Numbered from the stretch's first letter, positions 22,490 to 34,300 are shown. The stretch: DNA of 64,000 bases from Fragum whitleyi (GCA_948146395.1 OX411543.1:37467058-37531057); one strand, 5' to 3'. Numbers and translations are program-made. The notes: generated from the letters alone by a model not told the origin.

Positions 22490-24192
22490 ATGTGACATTG
22501 TGACGCTACCCTGACCTGGTTTCAACAAAACGGTGTCTCAGTGGCCGACTCCCCTTTTGTATTTGACGGAGTCAGCCCTTAATATTTGACAATAACATGA
22601 CCCTTTATAGGGGTCTCTTGATAAAATTTTAGACTATGGATACCGTAATCTTGTTTACCTGCAACTTGCTCTCTCACATTTTGCTTTGAAATGACTTTCT
22701 TTATTCCCCTAAAACTATTTGAAGCTAACTCTATAAGGTGGCCTAGACCATTTGTCCTCGAGACCTCACATCTGAATCAGTCCTGGGCTAGTTTGAGGCT
22801 TTACTATTTGTTGCAGTAGTTTGAAATTTAAAATTGAAATTTTATAGTATATGTGCAAAGAATTGCTCAAAGGTTAAAGTTCGGTTTGGAGGGGTTCAAT
22901 TACAAATTGTATTCAGTTTGTTTTTGCACAATTCCTGATTTGAAAAGTCTGATGCTTATCTCTGATCTCTCTTAGTGTCCCTTAATAGTTGACAAAGAAA
23001 ATAATATTATAGACTTGAGTTTGCATTTAATTAAGTTAAAGATTGTAGATGTATCTCAAACAATATAATTCTTTACATATCAGTGTTAGAAAAGTTATTC
23101 AACAATAAGTGCAAAGCTGTGTTATTTTTTGAATTAACAATTTGTTACAAAAGCGCTACTCTGACTTAAGCTTTGTGAAAGAATAGCGTTGTGTGCAGAC
23201 AATTGATCAAAATAAAAACTTGATAAAGAACCTCAGAAAGATCAAAGACACTTAATGTTAGCTCAAGGTATTAACACCTGTACACAATACCTGACTTTAA
23301 AAGTTTGTTATTGAATCAGCACCTTGCTCTGGGCAGTTGGGGGACCTTTAATTTAGGGAAACTGGGCACAACTTACAGCTTTGTCTAGTACTACACTTTG
23401 TCCAAAGCCAATTGCTAACATGTATTTGTTTATATACAGCACTGAAGAACATAGGGTTGTGAGTTCAAAATTAGGGTACTTGATGCTTATATTATAGCCT
23501 TTTAATACATTGTGCTAAGGCTATTTCAATATTATAAAGAATGATTTTAAGTGCATAACTATCATAATTGGCTATAGATTTAAAGGGACTTATAATAGTT
23601 TTGCACAGACCTCTCAATAATACATTATCAATATCTCAGCAATGGGAAGCTGTTTGTGAAAGCAGAGCTATGGTTAGGTGCACCAGCCATGTGTTTAGGG
23701 TGGCAAAACTGTGCAAATTGATTGAAACTCTGCTTTGCATGTGAACTTGTATGTTAATGCAATATAATGTACAACAGTTTACACTGTTTTGACATCCTTA
23801 ACACAGGGCTGCTATCAATTATGTAGAAAAAACCCAAAGCTTTTCAATGAATCTTCCAACTCTCATTTGATCTCAAAGAAATCATGAAAATGAACTTTTC
23901 AAATTGAGTGCAATTTTAAAGTACTAGGGAAGCCTTAAGCATTTTCAGACTTGCAAGGCAATGACCATCGAGTAATTGCCTTTGTTCTAAATAATGAAGT
24001 AATTTATAAGCGTCTAGTTGATTAAATGGTGTTAATCTTGTACAAATTAGATATACTACTACAAAAAGTTTGTTCTGAATGTCAAGTTAAATATGAATTT
24101 GCTTTCCTTTCAAGTGCTAATTATTGGTTATGTTTGTGGCATTTCTATTTTACGGAATCCTTCTTTTTTCTCCTTATTTTGTTTCAAATGAA
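22490..24192. other. No clear feature; weak C-like half at 23560-23620
   Basis: AT-rich DNA. AGCTATGGTTAGGTGCACCAG (23664) is shared with 17054-17074 (one mismatch), a small unclassified repeat. No gene seen. Confidence 0.5.
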
Positions 24193-24438
24193 TTGAGCCT
24201 GTGCATGGGATTTCCAACAATTTCAAATAGACACAAAGTAAACACTCTGACAGCCTTTGCTTTTGCACAGTCTGACCAGAGTCTGTCTTATGCCTTTAGT
24301 AGATAGAAAAGGTCTCAAAGTATCTGATGACCAAAAGGTAGCTTTACATTTTCAGTATATGACTGCCTACAGTACACTGCTGAATGTTTGCTCCTCAGAG
24401 TCATTTCAAATTGTTGGAAATGTCAGACACAGGCTCAA
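24193..24438. mobile_element. MITE family K
   Basis: Left TTGAGCCTGTGCATGGGATT and right GGAAATGTCAGACACAGGCT followed by CAA are inverted ends; the CTCTGAC...GTCTGACCAGAG hairpin is inside. The 60- and 62-codon frames here are repeat sequence. Confidence 0.8.
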
Positions 24439-24531
24439 TTGCTAATTTTGAGACATATTCCAACCAGTTTGTTTTCCCATAATCACTGTAAGTAGAAAGT
24501 AGGCATAGTAGGCTGAAATCAGACTACACAT

Positions 24532-24880
24532 CAGGGTTGTTGAATTCCCATATCCGACGCTGGCTTATCCACTTGCAGGCAAGTTCATTATTCTAGGCGA
24601 CTTGTCTATGGAGTAGTAATTATCAGAGCCAATCTTGATACAGTACTAAAAAGGTCTAGTAGAAAAATCATCCTTTTGTTTGTACCAAATTGGAGAAAAC
24701 ATTGTCTTTATTATTGAAAATGCTGGGTTACAGCATTTTCTTCATTAAAGATAATGTTTTCTTTAATGTTAATTAATACTTTTTCTTTGTGGGCAAGTTC
24801 ATTTTGATCCTAGACAAGTAGGAAATTGACTTTTACTTGTCCATAGACAAGTGGGGAAAAGTCATATTTCCACACCCCTG
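24532..24880. mobile_element. Family H foldback element
   Basis: Starts CAGGGTTGTTGAATTCCCAT and ends ATATTTCCACACCCCTG. Centre: GAAAATGCTGGGTTACAGCA then TTTTCTTC. ACTTGTCC/GGACAAGT tracts near both ends. Confidence 0.75.
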
Positions 24881-24881
24881 C

Positions 24882-24980
24882 ACATCTGTGCAAGCTGATC
24901 TTAGTTTATGCTGTCTGCCAGAGCTAAAAGCTTGGTGTGCGGCTTTAATATGCCATGAGCAGCATGAGAAAGGTTAACAT
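24882..24980. mobile_element. B' element, right half
   Basis: GCACATCTGTGCAAGCTGATC, GTCTGCCAGAGC, ATATGCCATGAGCAGCATGA and GAAAGGTTAA follow the order of the B' copy at 49113-49338. The left half seems to have been displaced by the adjacent H element; a matching ATCAGACTACACATCAGGG lies at 24519-24537, left of H. Confidence 0.55.
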
Positions 24981-25207
24981 CTGTACAACTCAGAAATTGT
25001 TTGAAAATTCAGTGAAATTATGAAATCACTCAAGAAATCTGGTTCTGTGGTTTGCATTATGGAAAAATTGAGATTTTTTGTTGACATAAAGTCTTAAATT
25101 TTGTTGAAATAAAAAGTTTGTACAAGTACTCAAATCTAAGGACAGAACCCTGGGGGGTCATCCTTGTAAATAGGGAAGGGTTGCATAGATTTATAAACCA
25201 GACAACA

Positions 25208-25372
25208 TAAATATTAGACTGGACCAAATTCAAAGAAGTTTGCAGACAACACTTTAAAGTTGGTGGAATATGAAAACAGTGTAGATAAACGAATAAATTG
25301 CTACTATGAGCAATTTCTTCATTATTCACAAGGTTTTCCCCATGCTTTAATCCAGCAGTCCCATAAATTTGC
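25208..25372. mobile_element. Diverged D-like element
   Basis: GACTGGACCAAATTCAAAG matches the inner D end. Central hairpin AATAAATTGCT...AGCAATTTCTTCATT sits where D has its GAAGAAATTGCT hairpin. The outer ends are lost. Confidence 0.5.
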
Positions 25373-25756
25373 TGGAATTTCTTTCTGCTTCCACAGACTA
25401 TAACAAATGCTTAAGAAAAGTTTTTCTTTATTTTCTTTCAAAACATAATTGCATGTTGATTTTTCAAGTCAGTGCAAAATTCAGGTCTTTGAGGTCTTAA
25501 ATTTTGTAATTGACTCATATTGAAGATGGACAAAGGATAAGAAGTTTAATAACCTCTATTTTATGACACCATTTACATAAAATAGACACCCCACATGGTT
25601 GTAAGAAACTAAGACTTTGTCCTTTGAAACGTGGCATTGTCCTTTTAACTCAACATTGTGTCTACAAAATTTAAACAAAGGAGTTTGATCATTCTTATCT
25701 AAAATTGAGAGCTTTAGTTCTCTTGACAATTTCTGGAAATATCTATCTGAATTATG

Positions 25757-26009
25757 ATATGCGACCTGTCACTCAAAAGTGACCATCTGGGCAGCAAATA
25801 AAGTGTCGACCAAAGTCAGACTGATGTGCACTGCGCAGACTGCCTTAGGTCAAAACTTTTGGCACTGAGCTGATTATCCGATTCAAGAATGATCAATCTA
25901 CCTTCCTTTGAATGATTTTTTGAAATGTGCCCTCTGGTTAACCTATGCTTGACCAAATCTCTTTTTCAAGTTTTCCCAGATTGTCCCTTTTTTGTGTGAC
26001 ACATATATT
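25757..26009. mobile_element. Family J element
   Basis: GCGACCTGTCACTC and AAAAGTGACCATCTGGGCAG at the left, TTTTCCCAGATTGTCCC and GTGTGACACAT at the right. Internal GACTG...GCACTGCGCAGACTG hairpin. Aligns with 30645-30910. Confidence 0.7.
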
Positions 26010-26873
26010 TTGAAGCTTACCCATTCCAATACAATCATATTCTTAAATGCACTTAATGGAAAAAAAGGCTTAAGAAAGCATTATTGACAGTGTAATATTA
26101 GCAATTGCATCATCTTCTGCAATGTATTCTTGGCCAATAAAAAAGGTGCTCAAGATTTCAATATTCTTGTCTGTTTGATATGAAATTGGACTTGTCTTAA
26201 ATTTTGTTGTCAAGCAATGGATTAAATAATTCAAAATATCATTTCATGTCTCAAAAAAATGTAAATCATTACAATCAATTAGTATTTCAGGTATTGCTTA
26301 GTCATTTGTAAGAACTTAGGTTTTGCTTTTACATGGATTCCATGTTTGTTTTCAGCTTGAATAGCAATCACCTGATGTTGATATGGCGTGCAGATTTGAA
26401 ATGTCAACATGGGGTACACATTTAAATGTTATCTGGGTGCACTATATTTACGGATCTCTTATCTCAGAGACTCTGACTCACAAATTGTAGACCAATTGAA
26501 CTTTGTCGATGATTTTGTCATAAGAAGAAATTTGAATCGTGCTTGGAGACGGAAAAATGTTGAATCCATGGTTAGACGGTTAACATTATGCTGTGATTAT
26601 CATCGTGATTTTCTTAAATTTAAAGAATTTTGCCATCAAAGCGTTTCTATAAGCTTTTCTATAAAGTGATGAAAAGATTAAAGACCTTAATGAAACTTAC
26701 CATAATTATGTACCAAAAATACTAAATTTTGTTAAATTCAGACCTATTGAGATAAATAATTTTTACTTTTAACCACCCTTGGAAAGTTATTTATAGAATT
26801 TTATTGATAGAATTTTATTTATAGAATTTTGCCTGGTTCAAAAGACAGAACAGAGAGCAACAGCTGTTTAATC
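26010..26873. other. No confirmed gene; unassigned 86-codon frame at 26409-26669 (+)
   Basis: The frame encodes a basic peptide (RRNLNRAWRRKN near its middle) with no recognised domain, no clear splice sites and a chance-compatible length. The rest is AT-rich. Confidence 0.5.
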
Positions 26874-27262
26874 AGGGTTGACACTATGGGGAGTATGTGA
26901 GTCCAAGACTCCTTATTTACCAGTCGGGACTCCTTCATTTTGTAAGTAAGGAGTCAGATAGACTCCCTCAACCACATGACAATATTTCAAAAATAATTGT
27001 ACAGGGCAGTTTTCTATTAAACCCTTGTGAAAACTAGATATTTTCACTTAAAAAGTTGTTGAACATAACAATTGTTTTCATCTAGTAATTTCTTTAAGAA
27101 AACTATCTTCTTTTGGGGAAAACATGTGTAAAAGAAGAAATTGCTTTAAGCAAGCAAAGCAAAGTTCTCCCAATTATGAAAATCCGGACTCCTTAATTTG
27201 GATTTGGACTCATTGATTTCATAAGTTGGCAGTCAACTTGCAGAAGTAAATGTCGATCCCTG
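26874..27262. mobile_element. Family I foldback element
   Basis: CAGGGTTGACACTATGGGG at the left and AATGTCGATCCCTG at the right form inverted ends. GGACTCCTT / AAGGAGTC repeats lie inside both arms, and the centre has AAGAAGAAATTGCTTTAAGC, the same hairpin core as family D. Confidence 0.65.
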
Positions 27263-27334
27263 TTAATTGAAGCTATTTAGGTGAATTTTAAACAAATCAA
27301 AAGAGTTCAAAAGAGACAAACAGGTTGTGTAGAC

Positions 27335-27426
27335 TAAGATCAGACTGCATGTATATGCAGGCTGATCCTTTGTCTAAAAATCCTGCCTATACAGTAATAT
27401 TCCAGGTTCAGCATGACAAAGGCTAA
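27335..27426. mobile_element. MITE family B, right half
   Basis: AGACTAAGATCAGACTGCAT, GTATATGCAGGCTGATC, ATATTCCAGGTTCAGCATGA then CAAAGGC; another B right end, GGAATATTCCGGATTCAGCA then TAACAAGGGTTAA, lies at 27548-27576. Confidence 0.65.
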
Positions 27427-27576
27427 AACCTTGAATAAAACCTTAGCAAAAATTATTTGCAAAGAGTTAGAACCTTGAATAAAAACCTACGCCAAATTGT
27501 TCGCAATCATTTTGACTCTTGTCGCATACTCTTACCAAAAGCAGGAATATTCCGGATTCAGCATAACAAGGGTTAA

Positions 27577-28074
27577 AATTGTTCTGAATGCTTTACAGAC
27601 TTTTTCATGTGCAAAGCTGGCTCACATTTTCTTTTTCATCTAAAATGTAGAGGTTTCCTGAAAAATGATCATTTGAGTTGACAATAGGCAAGGTCACCAT
27701 GTCCTTATACTGATAAAGGAATTTTAAACAGCCATATACATTCAAATGAATATCCTCATTTGACAGATGGAATTTGATTTAGTATCTTAAGAACATGGTG
27801 AATGGGGTATGGATTTTTGAAGGTTGTTAGTTAGCACATAAGTCAAGAATAAGTGAAACCCACCTACAAGATGAAAATATGATAGTACATTAATTTTGTG
27901 TTTTGATAAATCTAATGTTTTGATATATTATTGTACTTAACACAACGCTTCAAGATAAAAGTCTATCTTTCTAATAAAAACTGAAACTGATAGAAATAAT
28001 TTTATGCTGGAACCTTGTATTATACTGATTTATTTTAGTTCGACTATGACAAAAGCTTAAGCTTATAAAGTTGC
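27577..28074. other. No recognisable feature
   Basis: AT-rich; nothing assigned. Confidence 0.5.
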
Positions 28075-28285
28075 TTTCAAACACCCAATCCTGATGTTTT
28101 CACGTCCCTGAGAGAGAGGCAGTGGTTTAAACACTGCTACCAAATTCCACAGCTGGGTGAACTGGGGCTGGCTATTGAGTATTTTGCCCATGAATATACC
28201 CTGGCAATGGTGGGGCTCGAACCATGCACCCAAATGGCAAGGGTCGAGCACCTTTACCACAAGGCCACCAGGACAGTCAACCTCC
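28075..28285 (-). mobile_element. tRNA-derived SINE, minus strand
   Basis: GGGGCTCGAACCATG (B-box complement, about 28211) and ACCACAAGGCCACCAGG (A-box complement, about 28256) form a minus-strand tRNA head; the body extends to about 28075. The 65-codon minus-strand frame is SINE sequence. Confidence 0.65.
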
Positions 28286-28750
28286 TGGAACCTTCACACA
28301 TAGGCAACATAGTAGTATTTCAAGTATAAGGAAATGAATAAATGTTTTTTACTTGAAACACAAGTTCTCAGTTTAGTCTAAACAATTTGTAATTAAGTGA
28401 TTGGAAAATATCATTTTGTACTTTTAGAGAACTTTTCTTACTGAAGTCATGTGATTTCTTAGTCTAGCTGAGTCAGGAATTAAGTCAAGTATTAAATTGA
28501 AGTCAATTTGAATAGGGAATGAAATACATCACATGGCAAAGAGTGTGTAAAAAGCTATCATAGTGCCATGTGGTTTGAAGTGTTTCAGAATAGACTTGGT
28601 TGAGATAATTTGAAGTAATTGCACATTTTACTATACCAGCTCTAAAAGCAAAGACAAAGTAAGATGCATGCATGGAACTTTATGCAGTTTCAACCTTAGC
28701 TTTGACTGATGACCTTGAACCTGACATTAAACAAACCATTAATGAGAGTA
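28286..28750. other. No recognisable feature
   Basis: AT-rich; GACCTTGAACCTGAC near 28710 may be a W-body remnant. Confidence 0.4.
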
Positions 28751-29115
28751 CAGGGTTGGGGAAATATGAAATTTCTCTACTTGTCTGTGGACAATTAAAG
28801 ATGAAATTCTACTTGTTCAGGATCAAAACCAACTTGTCCACAACATAGGAGATTGAGGAGAACAGACAAATTTTGAGAAAATATTGCTTTTGATGAAGAA
28901 AATGCTAACCCCCAGCATTTTCTTCATCAAAAACATTTTTTTCTATCCTTTGATGTAAAAATTAAGATAGTTTAACTCTTGGATCTATTTAGTACCATTC
29001 CAAGATTTGCCCTTGTATTCACTTGTCCATGGACAAGTGGTCAAGCAAAATGTACTTGTCCGTAAGTAGAAAAGCCCGAGTCGGGCAAGTCGGACATGGG
29101 AATTCCACACCCCTG
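28751..29115. mobile_element. Family H foldback element, best copy
   Basis: CAGGGTTGGGGAAATATGAAA at the left and CATGGGAATTCCACACCCCTG at the right. Central GAAGAAAATGCTAACCCCCA, GCATTTTCTTCATC hairpin. CACTTGTCCATGGACAAGTG is a perfect 20-bp palindrome near 29020. 365 bp, no coding capacity. Confidence 0.8.
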
Positions 29116-29210
29116 GAGTATCTTAATGCCAAATATACTGTTTGAGTCAAAGTATGGGATTTAAGTGTTGGGTAGACAGTCAGATAGACAGATGGACAGT
29201 TGGACTCAGT

Positions 29211-29380
29211 TTAACCCTTGTCATGCTGAGCCTGGAATATTCCTGCTCTGGCAGCAGCTATAGACAAACATCAGCCTGCACATATGTGCAGTCTGATGTT
29301 ATTCTACACCATCTGTTTCTCACTTTCAAACCAGAATTGTCAGAAGATTTAGTATTTCAAAGTAAATTTGAATACTGAAA
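29211..29380. mobile_element. MITE family B, left part
   Basis: Starts TTAACCCTTGTCATGCTGAG, then GAATATTCCTGCTCTGGCAG and GCACATATGTGCAGTCTGATG. It matches the reverse of 13658-13902 and is cut before the far end, 16 bp short of the G element. The preceding GTCAGATAGACAGATGGACAG (29180) resembles a reversed W microsatellite. Confidence 0.7.
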
Positions 29381-29395
29381 GTGAGTACAGTCAAA

Positions 29396-29726
29396 CTTGT
29401 ATTAAGCGACCACTACATGGAACACCAAAAAGAGGTCGTATAAGAAAATGGCCGCTTAATACACATTTTGATTACAAATACTTCTTGATTGAATATGCAT
29501 ATAATTGCAAGATTCTCAAAATCCCATGTTGTTAAAACTCAATAGAATCGTCTCATTGAGACGATTCTGGTGAGTTTTAACAACATAGGATTCATTTTCA
29601 TAATTTTTTCGAACAACAATTCCTTCTTTTCAGGAAACTCGTATCTAAAGAAGGGGATTTTTAAAGCGGTCGCTTAATACAAATGGTCGCTTAAAAGACG
29701 TGGTCGCTTTAGCAAGATTGACTGTA
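29396..29726. mobile_element. MITE family G, TA-flanked
   Basis: TA|CAGTCAAACTTGTATTAAG at the left and GCAAGATTGACTG|TA at the right. Both arms contain GGTCGCTTAATAC-like repeats. The centre is GTTAAAACTCAATAGAATCG facing CGATTCTGGTGAGTTTTAAC. The TA flanks and CAGTnnAACCT-like ends fit the pogo/Tigger branch of Tc1-mariner; no transposase is present. Confidence 0.8.
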
Positions 29727-30644
29727 CTACAAATCTGCAATATAGTCCAGACAACTAAGATATTCAAATTGTATCATTAAAAATTTTACCAGTTTAAAAT
29801 CTAGGATTGTTTAAAAAAGGATTAATTTAATCAAAATTTAATGTCCTCACTAGTTATTGTCATGATAAATTAAGGTTGAATTTACTATTAGAATTGGCAC
29901 AGGCACATAGACCCAATGTTTCTTTGACAAATTTTAACTTAAGAAATCAGTTTTGTAAGTTGTCAATAAAAAGAAAGTTGATAATTCATTCATTTGTTTA
30001 AATTTGGACATAAAATGAATATTGCACAGTTTTCAATCATGTCGAAACAGTAAAGAAAAAATAAAAAAAATTTAAAAAAACGTAGATTGATGGTCAGTTG
30101 ATCAAAGATTGCGAGAGCTCATCAACTATCGTGTCCATAGCAACAACCATGGTAACATTAATTTCATGAGAGAATCTAATAAAAGAGGCCTGGTTGTCAT
30201 TACTTGACCTCCTACTTTTAACCTCAAGCCAGCAATAAGTGATTACTGATTGAACTGCTTAACTTGCAAGAAACACCAAATTTGAATTAATCATGGTTTC
30301 ATTGAAAGTGGCAAGTCAAGAAATATTTAAAATGGACATAAAATCAGTAGTTCATTAAAAAAAAGATAGTTTGCTAAAGTAAGCATATTGATCTATCCAT
30401 CTGATTTCCATTCTTGTTGCCTGTAAAAGGATAGCCAATCTAGTACATAGGCTGACAAAGGGTGATTAAGCCGAAAGTCTTTAATTAGAGAAAGTGATTG
30501 TGTATTCTGCGGGCAGAGGATTTTGGATGACCCCCTTGCGGACATGTGCTGAGTTGAGATTAGAAATGACCATATTTGGGATAAACTGTATCTAAGTTCA
30601 TTGTCTTAACCTTATTGTTGTAGACATTTTGCTTGATTACCGTC
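29727..30644. other. No recognisable feature
   Basis: AT-rich DNA without frames above 60 codons or family matches. Confidence 0.55.
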
Positions 30645-30910
30645 ACATGTATTTGTGCCCCATCATGGGAAAAGGGCCCATCTGGGTAGTGCAAAAAGTG
30701 TCGATCCTAATCAGACTGCGCGGTTTGCGCAGACTGACTAGGGTTGAAACTTTTCACACTTTGTTTTCTGAATCTAGAATAAAAAAAGTCTTCCTACCTA
30801 AGAATTTTTGAAATGCGACCTCTGGTTAAATTATGCTGGACCCAGACCCCTTTTCAATAATTTATTTTATAGAGTTCCCAGATGGTCCCTTTTCACGTGA
30901 CGGGTCACAT
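30645..30910. mobile_element. Family J element
   Basis: AAAAGGGCCCATCTGGGTAG at the left, CCCAGATGGTCCC and CACGTGACGGGTCACAT at the right. Internal hairpin CAGACTGCGCGGTTTGCGCA followed by GACTG. Confidence 0.75.
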
Positions 30911-31376
30911 TTATTGATTTCAGAGGTTCTGATCAGAGGGAGGGTAAAGTCAGGCTAAAAAAATCATGTCAAATAATTTCACTTCTGGATAAAACGTGAT
31001 GCTTCGCCACAGGACTTCGGATACTCATTTTAATGGTCTTGACAAGGTGATAATTACAGGATTTCTAAAAGTGCTTTTGAAATATTTTGACTTGAAAAAA
31101 AAAAAAGAAATACCCCTTCCATTTTAGACTCGTTGGTTTGTAGGAATAAATGTTTCTTTGATATTTTAACGAATATCTTGGGGCACCTAGACATTCTGAT
31201 CTTCAAGTCATTGATGAAAAAAAAGGGATTTGTAGTATGAAATGTCTTTGCAAAATATTAGTGGAGATGCTTTTGACGCCAAAGTCAAAGAGCAATGTAA
31301 TTAGTTCTTGGCAAAGATAATTAAAAGAATGAAATGATGGCTCATCTGGTCATATCACAAATCAATGGTGCAGCAT
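30911..31376. other. No recognisable feature
   Basis: Nothing assigned. Confidence 0.5.
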
Positions 31377-31424
31377 GAAACAGTTGTAACTGCCTATAAT
31401 TATATAGGCAGTTACAACTGTTTC
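31377..31424. repeat. Family C hairpin with perfect 22-bp arms
   Basis: 31377-31398 (GAAACAGTTGTAACTGCCTA...) is the exact reverse complement of 31403-31424, with a 4-base loop. It is followed by CACTGAGTC, as in other C copies. Confidence 0.9.
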
Positions 31425-32702
31425 ACACTGAGTCGTTGAATTGTAATTGCTTATAAACATATTTATTGCTACCCCTGAGCAATCAATATTCACATTGCCA
31501 AGGAACAAATAGGCCAAATAGAGGTTTAGGCGACAAGTGTCTCTGAAAGATGTAAAAAATTGTTGCATGCACTGTTCAATTTATGACACAAGAACCACTC
31601 TGCATGAATACAGAACCAATCAATGGGTCCCTGATGGTTCCTGGTTGCAGTTTATCAGATTTGTCCTGTTATTCCATTAATGCAGGACACCAGGCCTGTC
31701 AATAGTAATCTAACCACAAGTCAGTCAATTTATCAATTCAGCTGCAGGCGTCAACTGGTTAATTCTATTTGGGTTTTGTAGTTTCTGAAAGACTTGTAAA
31801 TGACAAACTGGCCAAGGTCATGGTAGACCCCAGGATATGTTAGTATGATGAATAAATCTTTGCACCCATAAAATATAAGGACCATGTTGATTGGAACTTG
31901 ATATTAAATTATCAGAGGGCTACCAAAATGTCAAAAATACAGCTTTAATAAAGCTGTTTGGTTACCTTACCCCCCTCCCCATAAAAAGAAATAGATAATT
32001 TTACACTCCATTAAGGATTTAAAACTTGCTGTTTTTAGTTCTAAATGAAGTTACATCAGACATTATTTTATGAATATGTAAAAAGTTATTAAAAGTGAAT
32101 GCAAGATTGGGCAAAATTTGAAAAGTTAATTACCCTTTTTTACTTGGCAAGAGTACTGGGGAATTCTAGCAAAACACCGGTGAAGTGAATAATGAACCCA
32201 ACAGGTAGCAATTTAACCCAATTAGATGTTTGACTTTGTTACTTGACCATGAAGCAACATTTGGCATTCCATGTCAAGATCTAGGTTAATTACATTGGAG
32301 GCAGCTGTACTTTGTTGGGGGAATAAATGAGCGATTGTAGGTTTATTTTTGACCTGTCCTCTCTGAAATTAGGATGGCTTGGCCTTAGCATGTGGAGTTA
32401 GGTATATTTCATACTCATCTGTTAATATAGAGAAGGGTTTTAAGTTCAAAACCCAGGAACGCCTGTGAAGCAATGAAGGATCAACTGTCCCGCTCAAAGA
32501 GGAGATGAACTGACTTGATTCTTAAGTATCTGATCTGTAAAACTGTTCTCATCCTTGTTTTGTGCCAAAGATCTTTGGTACGAAACATTTACATGTAACA
32601 AGTATATTTGCTATATTCTGCTGCATTTATTTTTTGTTTGAAGCAAATAAGATATTTTCTGGATATTTTTGCCAGTCTGGACTAAATTTTCCTTATGATA
32701 AT
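31425..32702. other. No recognisable feature
   Basis: AT-rich DNA; the 68-codon minus-strand frame at 31362 runs into the C hairpin and is not called. Confidence 0.55.
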
Positions 32703-33523
32703 TAGTCCCCTACCGGTGTTCACACCGGAGGGGACTATAGGTTTGCCCTCCGTCTGTCCGTCTGTCCGTCTGTCCGTCCGTCTGTCCGTCTGTCCGCTCA
32801 AATCTGGATCCCGCGATAACTTAATAACTAAGCAAGCTTTTTTGATGAAAATTGGTATATGACTAGATGGCAATGTGTAGATTATGCACATCATTTTATT
32901 TTTGTTTTTCGACTTAAATTGAGGTTGCTATGGTTACAGAAATAGTGAAAATTTGGCCAAAAATGGGATCCTGCGATAAGATAATAACTAAGCAAGCTAG
33001 TTTGATGAGACTTGGTATATGACTATATGGCAATGTGTAGATTATGCACATCATTTTATTTTTGTTTTTAGACTAAAATTGTTGTTGCTATGGTTACGGA
33101 AATAGTGTAAATATGGCAAAAAATATTGGATCCTGCGATAAGTTAATAAGTAAGCAAGCTAATTTGATGAGACTTGGTATATGACTAGATGGCAATGTGT
33201 AGATTATGCACATCATTTTATCTTTGTTCTTTGACAAAAAGTGTGGTTGCTATGGTAACGGAAATAGTGAAAATATGGCAAAAAATGGATCCTGCAATAA
33301 CTTAATAACTAAGCAAGCTAACTTGTTGATACTATTTCTTGCATCTGTCTATTGCTTCCATGAATTGTATAGTGGGCACAGCAGAGACAACAACTCATGT
33401 AAGTCTTGTTTAACCCTTTAACAAGACCTGGTTTTGACGTCCCTGATAGAATTGGCGTGGGAAAACATTGAGACAAACAAAGCCGGTAGGGGACTTATGC
33501 CCATGTCCAACATGGCTCTTGTT
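32703..33523 (+). mobile_element. W element with ~160-bp tandem units
   Basis: The 5' stem-loop AGTCCCCT, CCGGTGT / ACACCGG, AGGGGACT is followed by about nine CCGTCTGT-type microsatellite units. Units start at 32806, 32966, 33128 and 33287 (GGATCCTGCGATAA; periods 160, 162, 159). At the right GCCGGTAGGGGACT repeats the 5' arm in inverted form, then CCATGTCCAACATGG (stem-loop) and CTCTTGT. No coding capacity; frames inside are repeat-derived. Confidence 0.85.
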
Positions 33524-33539
33524 TTAATAGGGATCAGGT

Positions 33540-33652
33540 AGTGTTGGCTGAGATCATACTGCACATTATGTGCAGGCTGATCTTGACTATACTGTCTACA
33601 AAGGCTTTTGCCAGCATAAATATGTCATGAACAACATGAAAGGGGTTTAAAT
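33540..33652. mobile_element. B' element, right half
   Basis: GCTGAGATCATACTGCACATT, ATGTGCAGGCTGATC, ACTGTCTACAAAGGC and CATGAACAACATGAAAGGGG, then TTTAA. Same order as 49225-49338. Confidence 0.6.
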
Positions 33653-33678
33653 ACAAAGTAAATGACATACAATTCAAT

Positions 33679-33746
33679 GGCTTAGCGCTAAACAGTCATA
33701 ACTCCCTATAAACATACAGGGAGTTACAACTGTTTCACGCTGAGCC
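33679..33746. repeat. Family C hairpin
   Basis: GGCTTAGCG, AACAGT, TAACTCCCT pair with AGGGAGTTA, ACTGT, CGCTGAGCC around a short loop. Confidence 0.8.
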
Positions 33747-34300
33747 TTCAAATTGCTTTTCTTGATTGTAAAACAGTAAAGCATAATCTAATTAAAGTTT
33801 CTAAAATTTATTGCCCTGAAGAATGCAGTTAAAATGTAAGATGAGAAGAAGCGAGTATGAAATGCTTTGTATTTTGAAAGATTCTTATCTTGTACCAGCC
33901 ATCAAATGCGATAACTTGGCAAGAATTGATTGTTCTATTCTCGGCTGCAGACAACCTGTTGGATACAGCAACTGTCTGAATATGTGAGGTATTTAAAAGT
34001 CTTCTTCCTAGAAATCTTGGTTAGAAACTTTGCCAACCTGTTTGATTTAAGCCTTCTTTCCAAAAGCTTGAGAATTTTCATGGGAATTAGAAAAATACTT
34101 CATAAGGATAAGAAGACCAACATTCAACTGGTCTAAGTTTCTTATACAGATAAAATTTATATAAATAACACTGTTACACCATTACTTATGTTTAAATTAT
34201 TACAAGCTCCAAAGTTGCAATGAAACATCTTAATTTTGTCTTCTAATTAGAGGTTTACTAGGAATACTAAATAGTACACATAGAGATGATGAGTCTTTTT
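33747..34300. other. No recognisable feature
   Basis: The 68-codon frame at 33930-34136 has no domain. Confidence 0.5.

Noticed and set aside
26409..26669. 86-codon plus-strand frame with a basic stretch
   Set aside because: No family signal, no splice context, chance-compatible length.
32740..32800. CRISPR-like array (regular GTCTGTCC repeats)
   Set aside because: Simple microsatellite of a eukaryotic mobile element; no spacers and no cas genes.
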